Origin: Vicia villosa
Taxonomy: Eukaryota; Streptophyta; Magnoliopsida; Fabales; Fabaceae
DNA: 64,000 bases
Assembly (NCBI RefSeq): GCF_029867415.1
Contig: NC_081181.1
Span: 124,315,042 to 124,379,041 of the forward strand
Direction of reading: 5' to 3'
Part shown: positions 31,471-42,980 of the stretch, one piece after another
Layout of the letters: the number at the start of each line of letters is the position of its first letter
How positions within the stretch are numbered: the stretch's first letter is position 1
The notes under the pieces: model-generated
The model's input: only the letters and a program-made list of their open reading frames with translations
Database searches by the model: none
Told to the model about the DNA's origin: nothing
Translations under genes and position numbers: made by a program

Positions 31471-32244
31471 AATTAATTTTTTTTTAAAACTTACACAAAT
31501 TTTTAATAAATTAGAAATGCCCAAATTATTTTATAATTTACAAAAAAATTTAGTTAAGTAAATTTTTTTGTATGTATATTATTAATAACAATGACATTTT
31601 ATCTATACAATAGTAATCTAGCTATAAGTAAATTTTGTAAATTAGAAGTGTTTTTAAAATCAAATTTTTTACTTAGAAAATATTTAACCCGTGCCTCGCA
31701 CGGGTCTAAATACTAGTATAAGTTAGTGAAGCTATTAGTTATTGGGCCTAAGTTGGTGTAAGTAAGTGAGGGGTACTAATTAGAGCCAATTAGCATTATG
31801 AGAAAGATAGTAAGGGTTTAATAAAAACAAGGGTTTTAGAGAATTAGAGATTAAAAGCTTATTTTGTGAAAATTGGGAAAAGAAGAGAAGAGTGAAGAGA
31901 AGAGGAGAATCCAAGATTGAGGCTAAAGTTGTCTTGAATCCAAAATCTAAAGTAAGGGTGGGATTCTTTCATGCTAAAGGGATGTATGATGATGTTTTGG
32001 GTAGGGTTTTGATTGTATGTTGTTATCCGTGATTGTGTGAAAAATTGAATTGAAATTACTAGGGTTCATAATAGATTTCTATGAAATTGTGAGTCTAAGT
32101 ATGATTGATGATGTTTCTATGTGAACCCATGAGTTTGTATGTGTGATAATTTGTTTTCAATTGATGTATGGATTGTGTATGGGTTAATGGGTGTTGTATG
32201 AGGGAATTAGAGAAGAAAAATGGTGAAATCTGAGTTTTCATGCA

Positions 32245-32490
32245 GCTTGGGTCGACCTACATAGAGGCCTGCGTCGACCTAAACGAACTAGTAGAGGTGG
32301 GAATCTATTTCCTTCAGCCTGCGTCAACCTGGGAAAGGCCTGCGTCGACCTAAACCAACTCGTAGATGAGGGAACCTATTTTCCTTCAACGATGCGTCGA
32401 CCTACGCAATGTATGCGTCAACCTAAGCAGATCCGAGGGAGATAGAAACTTTCCTGCGTCGACCTGGGAGAAGCCTGCGTCAACTTACGG
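32245..32490. repeat. CTGCGTCGACCT motif cluster in the 5' LTR
   Basis: About eight copies of GCGTCGACCT or GCGTCAACCT occur in about 240 bp. The core contains the palindrome GTCGAC, and some copies pair with CTACGCA nearby. The same cluster is in the 3' LTR at 50295-50520. Confidence 0.85.
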
Positions 32491-33796
32491 GTTAAATTTT
32501 TGGCAGATTTTATAAAGACCATAACTTTTGATCCGTAACTCCTTTTTAAGTGCCGTTTGAACCTCCGTGAAGCTATAATTGAGATATTTCTAATGAATAT
32601 GATTTGAAAACCTTTGGAAACCTTTTTGAAGCTTTCTTTAAATGAACTTGTTTGATGTTTGTAATTGTTATTGTGAAGTAATGCATTGTTGTATGGTGTT
32701 ACAACATAGCGACGTGGTTGTGAAGTGATGAATTACTATGAAAATAATGATGTTTAGACGATGTTTGTGTTTGTGTGGTGTTTGAGTGGATGTTACGTTC
32801 ATTGAGTCATATCCATTGCATAAAAGAGACGTGGACTTAATGGCAAAAGCGACGAGGCCTTAATGGCAAATAGCGACGTGTGCCCAATGGCAAATTTTAA
32901 AACGTGGGAGTTTTACTCCAAATGGTACCACATGTATTTGCATAAGTCGAGTCACATGTGAATTGCATTTGAGTCTTATTTGATTATGTTGTCGTGACTT
33001 GATGATGACATGTTTGTTGGGATGTGATGGAACCTTACTTGTGAATTACACATATTGTCATGATCGATTGATGTTATTGTTGTTATTTCATAAGTTGATT
33101 GTGTGACGTGAATAGTTGTATTGAAGTTGTGATGAGAAATGTTGACTAATGTATGATCTTTCTCTTGCTCTGAATATTAGCATACATTTCTTTATAATGA
33201 ATGATATCTCATCCCTTCTGTTTGAATGTTACCCTCTGTTGGTAACGTGCAGGTAACAGCGTGGAGTAGCCGTTTACCTTATAGCTCGAGTCGGTGTGTC
33301 GATGCTCTGATATGTAGCACTCGGGGGGGATGTTTGCGATACTTGCTTGTGTCTTGTTTTATGTTGATTATCTTTTGTTGGATTTTGATGTTATGTCTTG
33401 TTGAGACATGTTGGACACATTGTGCCATGTTGGCAAGGATATAAGACTTGTATATGTGTTATTATCTGGATTCCGTTGCGATATTATAAAGTTGTTTGGA
33501 TTTAAATGTTTGATGAATTATGAGTTTCCTCTGATATAAGTGTTATGTATCCATGTAATTTGAGCATGATTTGTGATTTTGTTTAAGTCGAATATGTGAC
33601 GCCTCCAATTAGTTGCTTATTTTGATGTATTGTACTCTGATTTCTCTTATTAATCGTGGGGTAGATTCGGGATGTTACAATAGTGGTATCAGAGCATGGT
33701 CGGTCTGTCCGGCCAAGTGTCGAGTCGTAGTGTGGTCTAACAATCTTGTATTGTTGTTTTGTGCTGATTGTTTCAGTGTTGTAGTGAAGAGTTGAG

Positions 33797-35055
33797 ATGG
33801 CTGGAAGGAATGATGTTATGATTGCTACTGCCTTGGAGGCGATGGCCCAAGCTTTCGAACATCAGCCGAATGTTGGTGAGAATGCTGCTTCTCGTAATTT
33901 GGCTACCTTCCAAAGGGAGAGTCCACCTGTGTTCAAGGGAACTCATGATCCTGATGGCGCATTGACATGGCTAAAGGAAATTGAGAGGATCTTTCATGTG
34001 ATGAATTGTACTCCAGATTAGAAGGTTCAGTATGGGACTCATATGCTAGCAGTCGAGGCGGATGACTAGTGGCTAGAGACTCGTATGAGGTTAGAAGCTA
34101 GTGGTGAGGAGATCACTTGGGTTGTGTTCCGCATGGAGTTCTTAAGGAAGTACTTTCCTGAGGATGTCCGTGGCAATAAGGAAATTGAATTCCTTGAGTT
34201 AAAGAAAGGGAACAAGTCTGTAGTGGAGTATGCTGCTAAGTTTGGTGAGTTGGCTAAGTTTTACCAACACTATGATGGGGCAAATGGCGAGTTTTCCAAG
34301 TGCATCAAGTTTGAGAATGGTTTGCGTCCAGAGATTAAGAAGGCGATTAGTTACTAGAAGATTCATATCTTTGCTGATTTGGTTGATTGTTGTCAATTCT
34401 ACGAGGAAGACAACAATGCTCATTATCGTGTTATTAATGAGAAGAGGGGCAAGAGTCAACAAGGTCGTGGTACGCCTTATGAAGCTCCGAGTGGAAAGGG
34501 TAAGTAGAAAGTTACCGATGGCAAGAGAACTAGTGGGGGAGATGCTCCTGCTGGTATTGTGTGCTTCAAGTGTGGCAAAGCTGGCCATAAGAGTGATGTG
34601 TGTACTGCTGGTGCCACGAGGTGTTTCCATTGTGGTGAGGCTAGACATATGGCATCTGCATGCAAGCATAAGCAAATGGTTTGTTTCAATTGTGGTGAAG
34701 AGGGACATATTGGGAGAAAGTGTCAGAAGCCCAAGAAGGAGCAAGCTAGTGGAAAGGTGTTTGCCTTGTCGGGGACTCAGACCACTAGTGAGGATTCGCT
34801 CATTAGAGGTACATGTTTCATTAATAGTAGTCCTTTGATTACCATTATTGATACTGGTGCTACGCATTGTTTTATCTCTGCTGATTGTGTTGAAATATTG
34901 GGTCTTGTATTGTCTGCTATGAACAGAGAGATGGTTGTCGATACTCCAGCTAATGGATCAGTAACTACTTCTCTTGTGTGTTTAAATTGTCCCGTGTCGA
35001 TTTTCGACAGAGACTTTCTTGTTGATTTTGTTTGCTTGCCATTAAGAGTTTGGAC
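33797..35055 (+). pseudogene. gag and protease of the Tekay-like element
   Basis: Gag begins MAGRNDVMIATALEAMAQAF. The Gag domain holds PPVFKGTHDPDGALTWLKEI and EFLRKYFPEDVRGNKEIEF. Stops fall at 34018, 34066, 34354 and 34504. Three CX2CX4HX4C zinc knuckles follow at about 34562-34720 (CFKCGKAGHKSDVC, CFHCGEARHMASAC, CFNCGEEGHIGRKC). The protease active site DTGATHCFIS is at about 34850. The frame breaks near 35040, where the protease end continues in another frame ([15 protein letters not shown]). Confidence 0.88.
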
Positions 35056-36866
35056 GTGATTTTGGGGATGAGCTGGTTAGAGCATAACCATGTTCACATT
35101 ATTTGCTATGATAAGTCGGTGAGGTTTTCTTCTCCTGAAGAAGAAGGTGTTGAGTTGTTGTCAGCTAGACAGATGCGTATGTTGATGAAGGAAGATGTTC
35201 AAGTGTTTTCTTTGGTTGCATCAATGTCTGTTGAGAATCAAGCTATAATAGAAGATTTGAAGGTGGTGTGTGAATTTTCTGAGGTTTTCCCTGATGAAAT
35301 TCCTGATGTGCCGCCTGAGAGAGAAATTGAGTTCTGTATTGATCTTGTACCTGGTATTAGTCCTGTGTCTATGGCACCGTATAGGATGCCTGCATCCGAG
35401 TTATCTGAATTGAAGAAGCAGTTGGAAGAATTGCTTGAGAAGAAGTTTGTAAGGCCTAGTGTGTCACCGTGGGGAGCTCCAGTGTTATTGGTCAAGAAGA
35501 AAGATGGAAGTATGAGACTTTGTATTGATTATCATTAGTTAATAAGGTGAAAAGCAAGAACAAGTATCCACTTCCAAGAATTGATAACTTGATGGATCAA
35601 TTGGTTGGTCCTCGTGTCTTTAGTAAGATTGATTTCAAGTCGGGTTACCATCAGATTAAAGTGAAAGATGAGGATATGCAGAAGACGGCTTCCCGAACAC
35701 GTTATGGACATTATGAGTATTCTGTGATGCCCTTCGGTGTTACTAATGCACCAGGAGTATTTATGGAGTACATGAACCGTATTTTTCATGAGTACCTGGA
35801 TCATTTTATGGTGGTGTTCATTGATGATATTTTGATTTACTCTAAATCAGAGTCAGATCATGCTGAGCATTTGAAGTTGGTATTGCAAGTTTTGAAAGAG
35901 AAGAAGTTGTATGCTAAATTGTCCAAGTGTGAGTTTTGGCTGAAGGAAGTTAGCTTTCTTGGTCATGTCATTTTGGGTGATGGCATTTATGTGGATCCGT
36001 CTAAAGTTGTTGATGTGTTAAAGTGGGAGACTCCTACGTCGGCTACCAAGATTCGAAGCTTTTTGGGACTAGCTGGTTATTATAGAAGGTTCAATGAAGG
36101 TTTCTCTAAGTTGGATCTTTCGTTGACGAAGTTGATGTGCAAGGGTAAGGCTTTTGTGTGGGATGTTTCTTGTGAAGATATTTTTATCGAGCTGAAGAAG
36201 AGGTTCACGTCGGCACCGATTTTGATATTGCCTAATCCAGAAGAATCGTTTGTGGTTTATTGTGATGCTTCTAAGATGGGTGTAGGAGGTGTACTCATGC
36301 AAAATGATAAGGTTGTTGCTTATGCGTCGAGGCAATTGAGGGTTCATGAGAAGAACTATCCTATGCATGATTTAGAGCTTGCTGTTGTTGTGTTTGTATT
36401 GAAGATTTAGAGGCATTATCTTTATGGTTCTATATTTGAAGTATTTGGTGACCATAAGAGTTTGAAGTATTTGTTTGATCAGAAGGAAATGAATATGAGG
36501 CAACGAAGGAGGTTAGAGTTATTGAAGGACTATGACTTTGGTTTGAATTATCATCCAGGAAAAGCTAATGTTGTTGTTGATGCTTTGAGTCGAAAGACTT
36601 TGTATATGTCGACAATGATGGTTAAGGAGTTGGAATTGATTGAGCAATTCAGAAATATGAGTTTGGTGTGCGAGGTGACACCTAAGAGTGTTCGGTTGGG
36701 TATGTTAAAGATTAACAATGATTTTCTGGATAGTATCAGAGAAGCTCATAAGTTAGATATGAAATTGGTAGATTTGATGGTTGGAATCGATAGAGTAGAG
36801 AATAGTGATTTCAAGTTGGATGCATATGGTGTGTTGAGATTTTGTAATCGAATTTGCATTCCTGAT
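35032..36866 (+). pseudogene. Reverse transcriptase and RNase H of the Tekay-like element
   Basis: RT begins after [20 protein letters not shown]. It has [45 protein letters not shown] and the catalytic FIDDILIYS at about 35818. RNase H follows with [15 protein letters not shown] and ends YHPGKANVVVDALSRK. A stop plus one-base shift interrupts RT at about 35536, and a TAG at 36408 interrupts RNase H. The catalytic Asp pair of RT is preserved although the frame is not. Confidence 0.9.
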
Positions 36867-37009
36867 TAACGTGGATTTGAAGAGAGCTATTCTCGAGGAA
36901 GGTCATAGGAGTAATTTGAGTATTCATCCAGGAGCTACAAAGATGTATCAAGATTTGAAGAATTTGTTTTTGTGGCCTGGAATGAAGCGTGACATAGCTC
37001 AGTTTGTGT
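36867..37009 (+). pseudogene. Integrase N-terminal part, left of the nested Ogre
   Basis: Decayed sequence for the zinc-binding integrase N-terminus (SIHPGATKMYQDLKNLFLWPGMK in a mixture of frames) reaches the insertion point. Together with 48430 onward it makes one integrase split by an 11.4-kb element. Confidence 0.75.
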
Positions 37010-37014
37010 ACGCA

Positions 37015-40000
37015 TGTAATACGGTGAACTAACTTTATTCGAAATGTCGCGGTAAGCAAGAGTCGCCACCGACTTTTATTTTATCCAATTGGAAAGGCAA
37101 AAAGAACAGGAAAGACCTTTGAAAGATTTTGAGTTCGGGGGATAAGTTATACAAAAGGAAGGTGTAAGGCACCCTTTGCATCCATGGTTATCCATGGGCT
37201 CTTAATTGCTTAGCTCACTTGGTTTTGTTTGAAATGTTTGAAGTGTCGTGTGTGAATAGTAAAAAGATTTCGTTAAGGACTTTAGCTTGTAAATAAGCGT
37301 AGCCTTGTTTGAAAGTATTTGAAAAGAGTGGGAAAAGCATTTGAAAGTTTGATTTGAATTTGAGCAAGCAATTAAGAACTACCTACCCTAAGTTTGTCTT
37401 TCTTGTTCTTTAAGTCTTTCGGGCGAAAGGATCTATCCATACCATGAGAGGGCAGGAAGTCTTTCAATTGGATGTTTAAGGGTCATCGAAAATAATCGTT
37501 CGCCACAAGGTTGTCCCTACCATAAAAGGGCAGGTACTCTCGGGGAAGGACATAGTAGTCATTAAGGCAACAATAAGGATACCTTAGCATTCGAAGGGAC
37601 TGTCACCATTTTATCGAGGGACGAGATCATATTTATCGTAGGCAACTCGAAGGGACTATGATCTTTTATCGGAGGGACATGGTGACTTGAATTCGTAGGT
37701 AGCATGTGCTAAGGTATCCCTATGCTCGAAGGGACTTGACTATTTGATTGAAATCGAAGGCAACAGGCAACAGGCAACAAGAGGGGTTACCCTAAAGGTG
37801 TGTGGGTGCACAATCACGTGGTTAACTTCGATGATATTTATCTTTGCGATTTATGAGCTACGTTCAATTATTAGTTGTCACCCCCTATTTTACTAACCAC
37901 GCAGTTATATAACAGTTATATTGTGTGGGAATTGAAAGGCAGAAAATAAACCTACAACTATTACAAGGCTTTGGGGTAGTTACATAATAGAGGAGGAATG
38001 GAGCGCGAAAATAAACCCTAACTATTACAAAAAACCTTGGCAACCTATACATTGATTTCTAGAATTTAAATGGCCGAAAATAAATACTTAAATAAAGGCA
38101 GAAATTAAATAAAAACAAAAATTAAATAAAGGCGGAAATTAAATAAAACAAAAATTAAAGGCATGCGACATACACTGGAGTGGGAGATGAGAAGAGAATT
38201 CGCGAATAAAAATGTAGCTAAGAAAAATCATGGTTAAAAAGCCTTATGGCTAAAAAAACCCTAAGGGTAAAAGCCTAAAACCTAGCCTACAGTTTTGATC
38301 AAGGTTTAAAATTATACCAATTCATCTAATGAAACCTAAATCCTAATCTGATCAAATTAGCCTAAGTCTACCGATTAAATTACTAATCCTAAATTGATTC
38401 ATCAATAAAACCTAAATTAACTAATTACTAAAATTATTAATCTAGAAAAACTTAAATTAAATTATTAATCTAAAACAACAAAAGGTTATGAAAAAAAGTT
38501 TTAAGGATAAAAAGCCTAAAAAGCTATGTTAAAAAATGTATTGGTTTAATAAAAAAGGAAAAAAGAAAAGAGAAAAAGAAAAAAAAGATTTTATGAATAT
38601 AAATAAATAAATAAAAAGAAGTTAGAAAACCTGGGCGTTGATCTGGTGCTGCTGGTCCTTGAGGGTGTATGGTGGAGCTTCAAAGTTTTAGACGTTGGAT
38701 CTCACTTCGTGTTGATCCCAGGGCTGTGATATGAGGTCGTACGACGCACTTGACTGAGTGAGAAACGCGTGATCTGCAATAAACACTTTTGAAAAAGAAA
38801 TAATGGCGTGGGGAGGGTTCGATCCCCTATCTTCATGCTTTGACATCACTCTTCTATTACCAACCCAGTTGCGTTTGTTAGTTGTTATTCATGTCAATCA
38901 AATAAAATAAATAAGAAAAACAAAGTTAGTGGGGGAATCAAAAGAAAAGTCAGGACGGGCCCCATTGCCTTGCGTTTCCACCAATGGGACGGAGAGAGAT
39001 TCGTTGAAAGACTTTGACTGACCAATGGCAAGCGTTTGTGTGTTGGAAAGAGAAGCTTGGAAGTTGACTGGCCAATGAATGTTCGCCGCGTATGGTCCAT
39101 AAGTCTTCTGCACTATTCATCTTCTCCTTCCTCAGCACCTGCGGATATACCTGCAAAATCTCCTACACTTTTACCTGCGGATTTTCACGAACTCGTAGCA
39201 AAAGGTTTTGCAATCTGAAACCTGCATCAAACGACGTTATGCAAGAAAACAAAATATCCATATCATATTAGAATCCAACCCTAATCACGAATATGATCTT
39301 TGTTTCGTCTGAATCGGCTTGTGGATGAGAAACCGAAGCAATGGAACTTGATGCCCTAGCCATGGCAATTTTTTATCTTCACGTTAAAGCATGCTTCTAA
39401 TGGTTCAAACCTCTTCTAATGGACATCCTGCGTCACACAATCAACCGAAAAACCATTAGTAATGCATGAATCAATAGAATCATAGTCAAGAAGTTTACCA
39501 AACCGGCAGAACTTGGAGGACACGATAAGAGATGCTTTGGCTTCGTGAAAGGGTGTGGATCGTCTGCTGGGGGCCTCAGAAGAGTGAAGGAAAACTTGGA
39601 TTCGCCTAAGGGTAGCTGAAACTTCTCTTTCAAGTTTGCCCTAAACTTTGGAATTTTTATGAAAGTTTGTTAGGGTTTTTGAGGCTACTAACTCGTGATC
39701 CTTGTCCATGAGACCATTATGAATATATATTGGGGAGATTAGGTCAAGAAAAACAGAAAGAATCAATATTATTGATTGAAAAGAAATTGATTTGAAAATA
39801 TGCTTCCAAACTTTGTTTTTTTGGCTTCAATTCTATTTTTCAATATTTTCCATGCTTTACTTGGCCTCCAAGATTGTTTAAAAATGTATAAAATATATGG
39901 AGAATCAATCATGTGATCTCTTATTATTTAAATTATAATTTTATTTGATTTAAATTGAATTTAAATAAATAAATCCAAAAGTAAATGAAATAAAACTATA

Positions 40001-40888
40001 AAATAAATAAGAATTGATCCATGGGCCTTATATGAGCTTGAATTCACAGGGGAAACTTGAAATTAAAGGCCCAAAACTCAAAAATTCAAAATTTACCAAA
40101 TAGGGTTTCATGCATTCCTCAAAAATCAACCAACTTGTACCAAGCGTATCTCTCTCACTCTTAACCCTATGAAGATGTTCTTGACCATTTTAGAAATCTC
40201 AAAATGTCCTCTAAAACCTCCTTTTGGTTTCGGCTCAATTGAGTTTACCATTTTCAAGTTATGAGCTTTGACCCAAAAGGTGTTTATGTTGACTTTCAAA
40301 AATGACCTATAACCTTTTGATCCATATCTCTCAAATGAAGCATTTTTAGACCTGGCCTATGAGAGACAAAGTTGTATAGAATTAAATTTCCTTCAAAATG
40401 AGCTTTGGATGGGAAATTTTTGATGTTCCATGTGAGAGTTATGGCTGGTCAAAGTTCAGTTGACTTTCTCCTTAAAACCCTAATTTAGAAACTATAGGTT
40501 TTGTTGATTTCTGAGCTTCCTTTGATGAATCATGATCAAGAATTGATCAAATGATGAATGATACTTCATAATGAGGATGTTGACCAAAAATCAGAAGTTT
40601 TGACTGTACTTTGACCATAGTTGACTTTTAGGTCAAATTAGTCGACTGTTGACCTTCTGAGCTTTTGACTGAGCAATCTTGTGAATTGAAGCTTGAATTT
40701 TGTCATGAGGATACTATGAGTCATATGAGAGGCCATGGGTTCCATTTGAGGCCCTGACTTATCCTTTTTCACCAAAAACTTAAAAGCCCTAGTTTTAGGA
40801 GCCTTTGATTAGGAGAGTGTGTACTCAATTGAGTCTCGAGCTTTTGATGCTTGCATGAAATATGGTGGGCAAATTTTGGGGTATGATA
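37015..40888 (-). mobile_element. 3' LTR of the nested Ogre (3,874 bp)
   Basis: It matches 46085-48429 at both ends but has about 1.5 kb more in the middle (about 37696-39232). The terminal CA on the minus-strand start has mutated (TATCATACC). The extra part includes a tRNA-like stretch around 38815-38880. Confidence 0.88.
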
Positions 40889-41017
40889 GCTGCCCCTGTT
40901 CAATCTTCTTATACCTGAGGATGTAGATTGGCATGCCTGCCTGTCGGAATTTGAAGGTAGAAGATGATTGAACACTAGAATACCAAGAAATTTGCCCTTG
41001 ATGATGCAGGGACTTTT

Positions 41018-41140
41018 TCGGGGATGGGCTTAGAGATGCCATCCAGGTAGAGTATTGTCGGAGATGGGCTTAAAGATGCCATCCGGATGTTGAGAGACTT
41101 GATTGAGATGGGCTTAAAGATGCCATCCAGCTTGATAGAC
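41018..41140. repeat. Tandem array in Ogre 3' region, about 40-46 bp, three units
   Basis: GAGATGGGCTTAAAGATGCC with ATCC recurs at about 41022, 41060 and 41106. Confidence 0.85.
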
Positions 41141-41197
41141 TTGAGAGTCAGAATATGTCGTACGTTAGGCCGTATCTAAAGGATATACTTAGGACGA

Positions 41198-41546
41198 GTC
41201 ATACGCTAGACTGGGTCCAGTTTGCATTGTTAAATGTCTGGAAAACCGTGCGTTAGGCTGAAAGATGGGTCGTGCGTTAGACCGGATCCAATTTGCATCG
41301 GTAGATGTCTGGAAGGCCGTGCGTTAGGCTGAAGGATGGGTCGTGCGTTAGATCAGATCCAATTTGCATCCGTAGATGTCTGGAAAACCGTGCGTTAGGT
41401 CGAAGGATGAGTCGTGCGTTAGACTAAATCCAATTTGCATCCGTAGATATATGGAAAACCGTGCGTTAGGTTGAAGGATGAGTCGTGCGTTAGACTAAAT
41501 CCAAATTGCATCCGTAGATGTCTGGAAAACCGTGCGTTAGGTTGAA
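41198..41546. repeat. Tandem array in Ogre 3' region, 71-bp unit, five units
   Basis: Units begin GTCGTGCGTTAGAC at 41198, 41269, 41339, 41411 and 41482 and contain GATGTCTGGAAAACCGTGCG. The later units are the more alike. Confidence 0.95.
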
Positions 41547-41584
41547 TCTGAGCTTAGTATGCTGAGAAGTGTTCGTTGGAGATT

Positions 41585-42095
41585 GATCGTGTCAGCATCG
41601 TTCGTAGTAACTGAACTAGACTTGGGAAGGATGATCGTGTCTACACCGTTCGTGATGACAGAATTAGATCTTCGAATGTTGATCGTGTCAGTACCGTTCG
41701 TAGTAACTGAATTAGACCTTGGAAAAGTTGATCGTGTCCACACCGTTCGTGATGATAGAATTAGATCTCTTGCCGTGTCAGTACCATTCGTAGTAACTGA
41801 ATTAGACTTTAGGAGATAATTGATCGTGTCCACACTGTTCGTGATGATGGAATTAGATCTCTGAGAGTCGATCGTGTCAGTACCATTCGTAGTAACTGAA
41901 TTAGATCTTTGAGAAGGATGATCGTTTCTACACCGTTCGTGATGATAGAATTAGATCTTCGAATGTTGATCGTGTCAGTACCGTTCGTAGTAACTGAATT
42001 AGATATTGGAAAGATGATCGTGTCTACACCGTTCGTGATGATAGAATTATATCTCTTGTCGTGTCAGCACCATTCGTAGTAACTGAATTAGACTT
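41585..42095. repeat. Dimeric tandem array in Ogre 3' region, 48-bp monomers
   Basis: Eleven monomers alternate strictly between type A (GTCAGTACCGTTCGTAGTAA) and type B (GTCTACACCGTTCGTGATGA), each preceded by GATCGT in most units. The unit of repetition is therefore an AB dimer of about 96 bp, a miniature higher-order structure. Open frames here on both strands come from the repeat, not from genes. Confidence 0.95.
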
Positions 42096-42779
42096 TTGAA
42101 AATTGGAGATTTTGTTTATCTGTTTGTACTGGTATCCTGAAAAAGTAAAGTTAGTCTTTATGCAATGTCATGATGCATGTTTTAAATGAGAAACTTATAT
42201 GTTATGTATGAGTTTATTATGCGATGTATGAATATATGATGTATGAACATGATTTATGCTGTCCTGATTGAGAAAATAAATCTCTATAGCATTGTGATTT
42301 TGATGTTTGATCTTGTCCTGAAGATGCTCAGCTGGGGATTTATGATTTCTGCTTGGGGATGATCAGTAACTTGATGTACCCTGATTGGGAATAAAAGATA
42401 TTAGTAAACCATGTTGGAGAAGAGCCAAGTGTTGGAGAACCGGTAGTGTTGAAGATGTAAACTCTGTTGGGGAGCCATGTCTTTGTCGGGACGAGAGCAT
42501 TTGAAGATGATTACTCTATGGGGATATGATCTTGTGAACCCGGCTCTGTGGGGAGACATGGGTGTCTTGAAAGTTGCCCCCAGTATTATAGCTGCCATTC
42601 ATGGATTTGTATTGATTAGGACACACCAATAAATATTGATCGAAATGTCAAACTGGAGTTGCATGGGTTTGCCCCTGCTAGTAGGAACTTGGAAAGATTC
42701 GCCTCACGAGGACTTTATGAGAAGTGCACTATGGGCGACATGCCCCTAGTTATCATAGGCCCAAGACGATGTCCTATGT

Positions 42780-42980
42780 TGGTCGAGAAGTAGCTTCAGA
42801 TCTACTTGGATGCATGCCCCTAATTGTTTTGGCACCCTTGAGAGATTCTTCGAATCTTGACTTGATTGCCCCAGATTGATCGGGAAATAGTTTGAAATCC
42901 ACTTGGGATGTATGCCTTTGACTTTTTGGCATTTGAGAGATTCTTCGAATCTTAACTTGATTGCCCCAGATTGATTGGGC
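42780..42980. repeat. About 100-bp tandem duplication in Ogre 3' region
   Basis: GAGAGATTCTTCGAATCTTR followed by ACTTGATTGCCCCAGATTGA occurs twice, about 105 bp apart, with similar leading sequence (CACTTGG-ATG-ATGCC). Confidence 0.8.

Larger units (their letters stand above)
30143..31716 (+). mobile_element. Helitron-type insertion with canonical 3' end
   Basis: The right end has a perfect hairpin ACCCGTGC-CTC-GCACGGGT (31687-31705), 7 nt, then CTAG (31713-31716) followed by T. That is a textbook Helitron 3' terminus. The left junction lacks an obvious TC start and lies after a 164-bp segment that is repeated to the right of the insert, so the 5' end looks rearranged. The interior is about 80% AT and non-coding, so it would be non-autonomous. 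Confidence 0.75.
29845..33679 (+). mobile_element. 5' LTR of the Tekay-like element, interrupted
   Basis: It starts TGTAATGCCCGTTTTTAC and ends GGGATGTTACA, directly before the primer-binding site. Compared with the 3' LTR at 49613 it carries an extra 1.57-kb insert and a 164-bp duplicated segment (29979-30142 and 31717-31880). Confidence 0.9.

Noticed and set aside
34199..34867. 222-codon minus-strand ORF opposite the Tekay gag
   Set aside because: It is the antisense shadow of the gag/zinc-knuckle sequence, rich in Ser/Thr/Leu as expected from its complement.
37010..37030. Possible end of the Tekay element at the integrase break
   Set aside because: The integrase resumes at 48430 after the ACGCA duplication, so this is a nested insertion point and not an element end.
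38815..38880. tRNA-like sequence on the minus strand (GGGTTGGTAATAG ... GGGGATCGAACCC) in the Ogre LTR
   Set aside because: It has D-loop-like and T-loop-like pieces but no pairing acceptor stem or clear anticodon arm. It is probably a tRNA-derived relic or chance within the LTR, not a tRNA gene.
38894..39156. Three overlapping minus-strand ORFs of about 70 codons
   Set aside because: They lie within the Ogre LTR and overlap each other in three frames; chance ORFs.
41537..41833. Open frames of about 86-98 codons on both strands
   Set aside because: They are produced by the 48-bp repeat, whose length is a multiple of three in most units. No protein-like features beyond the repetition.
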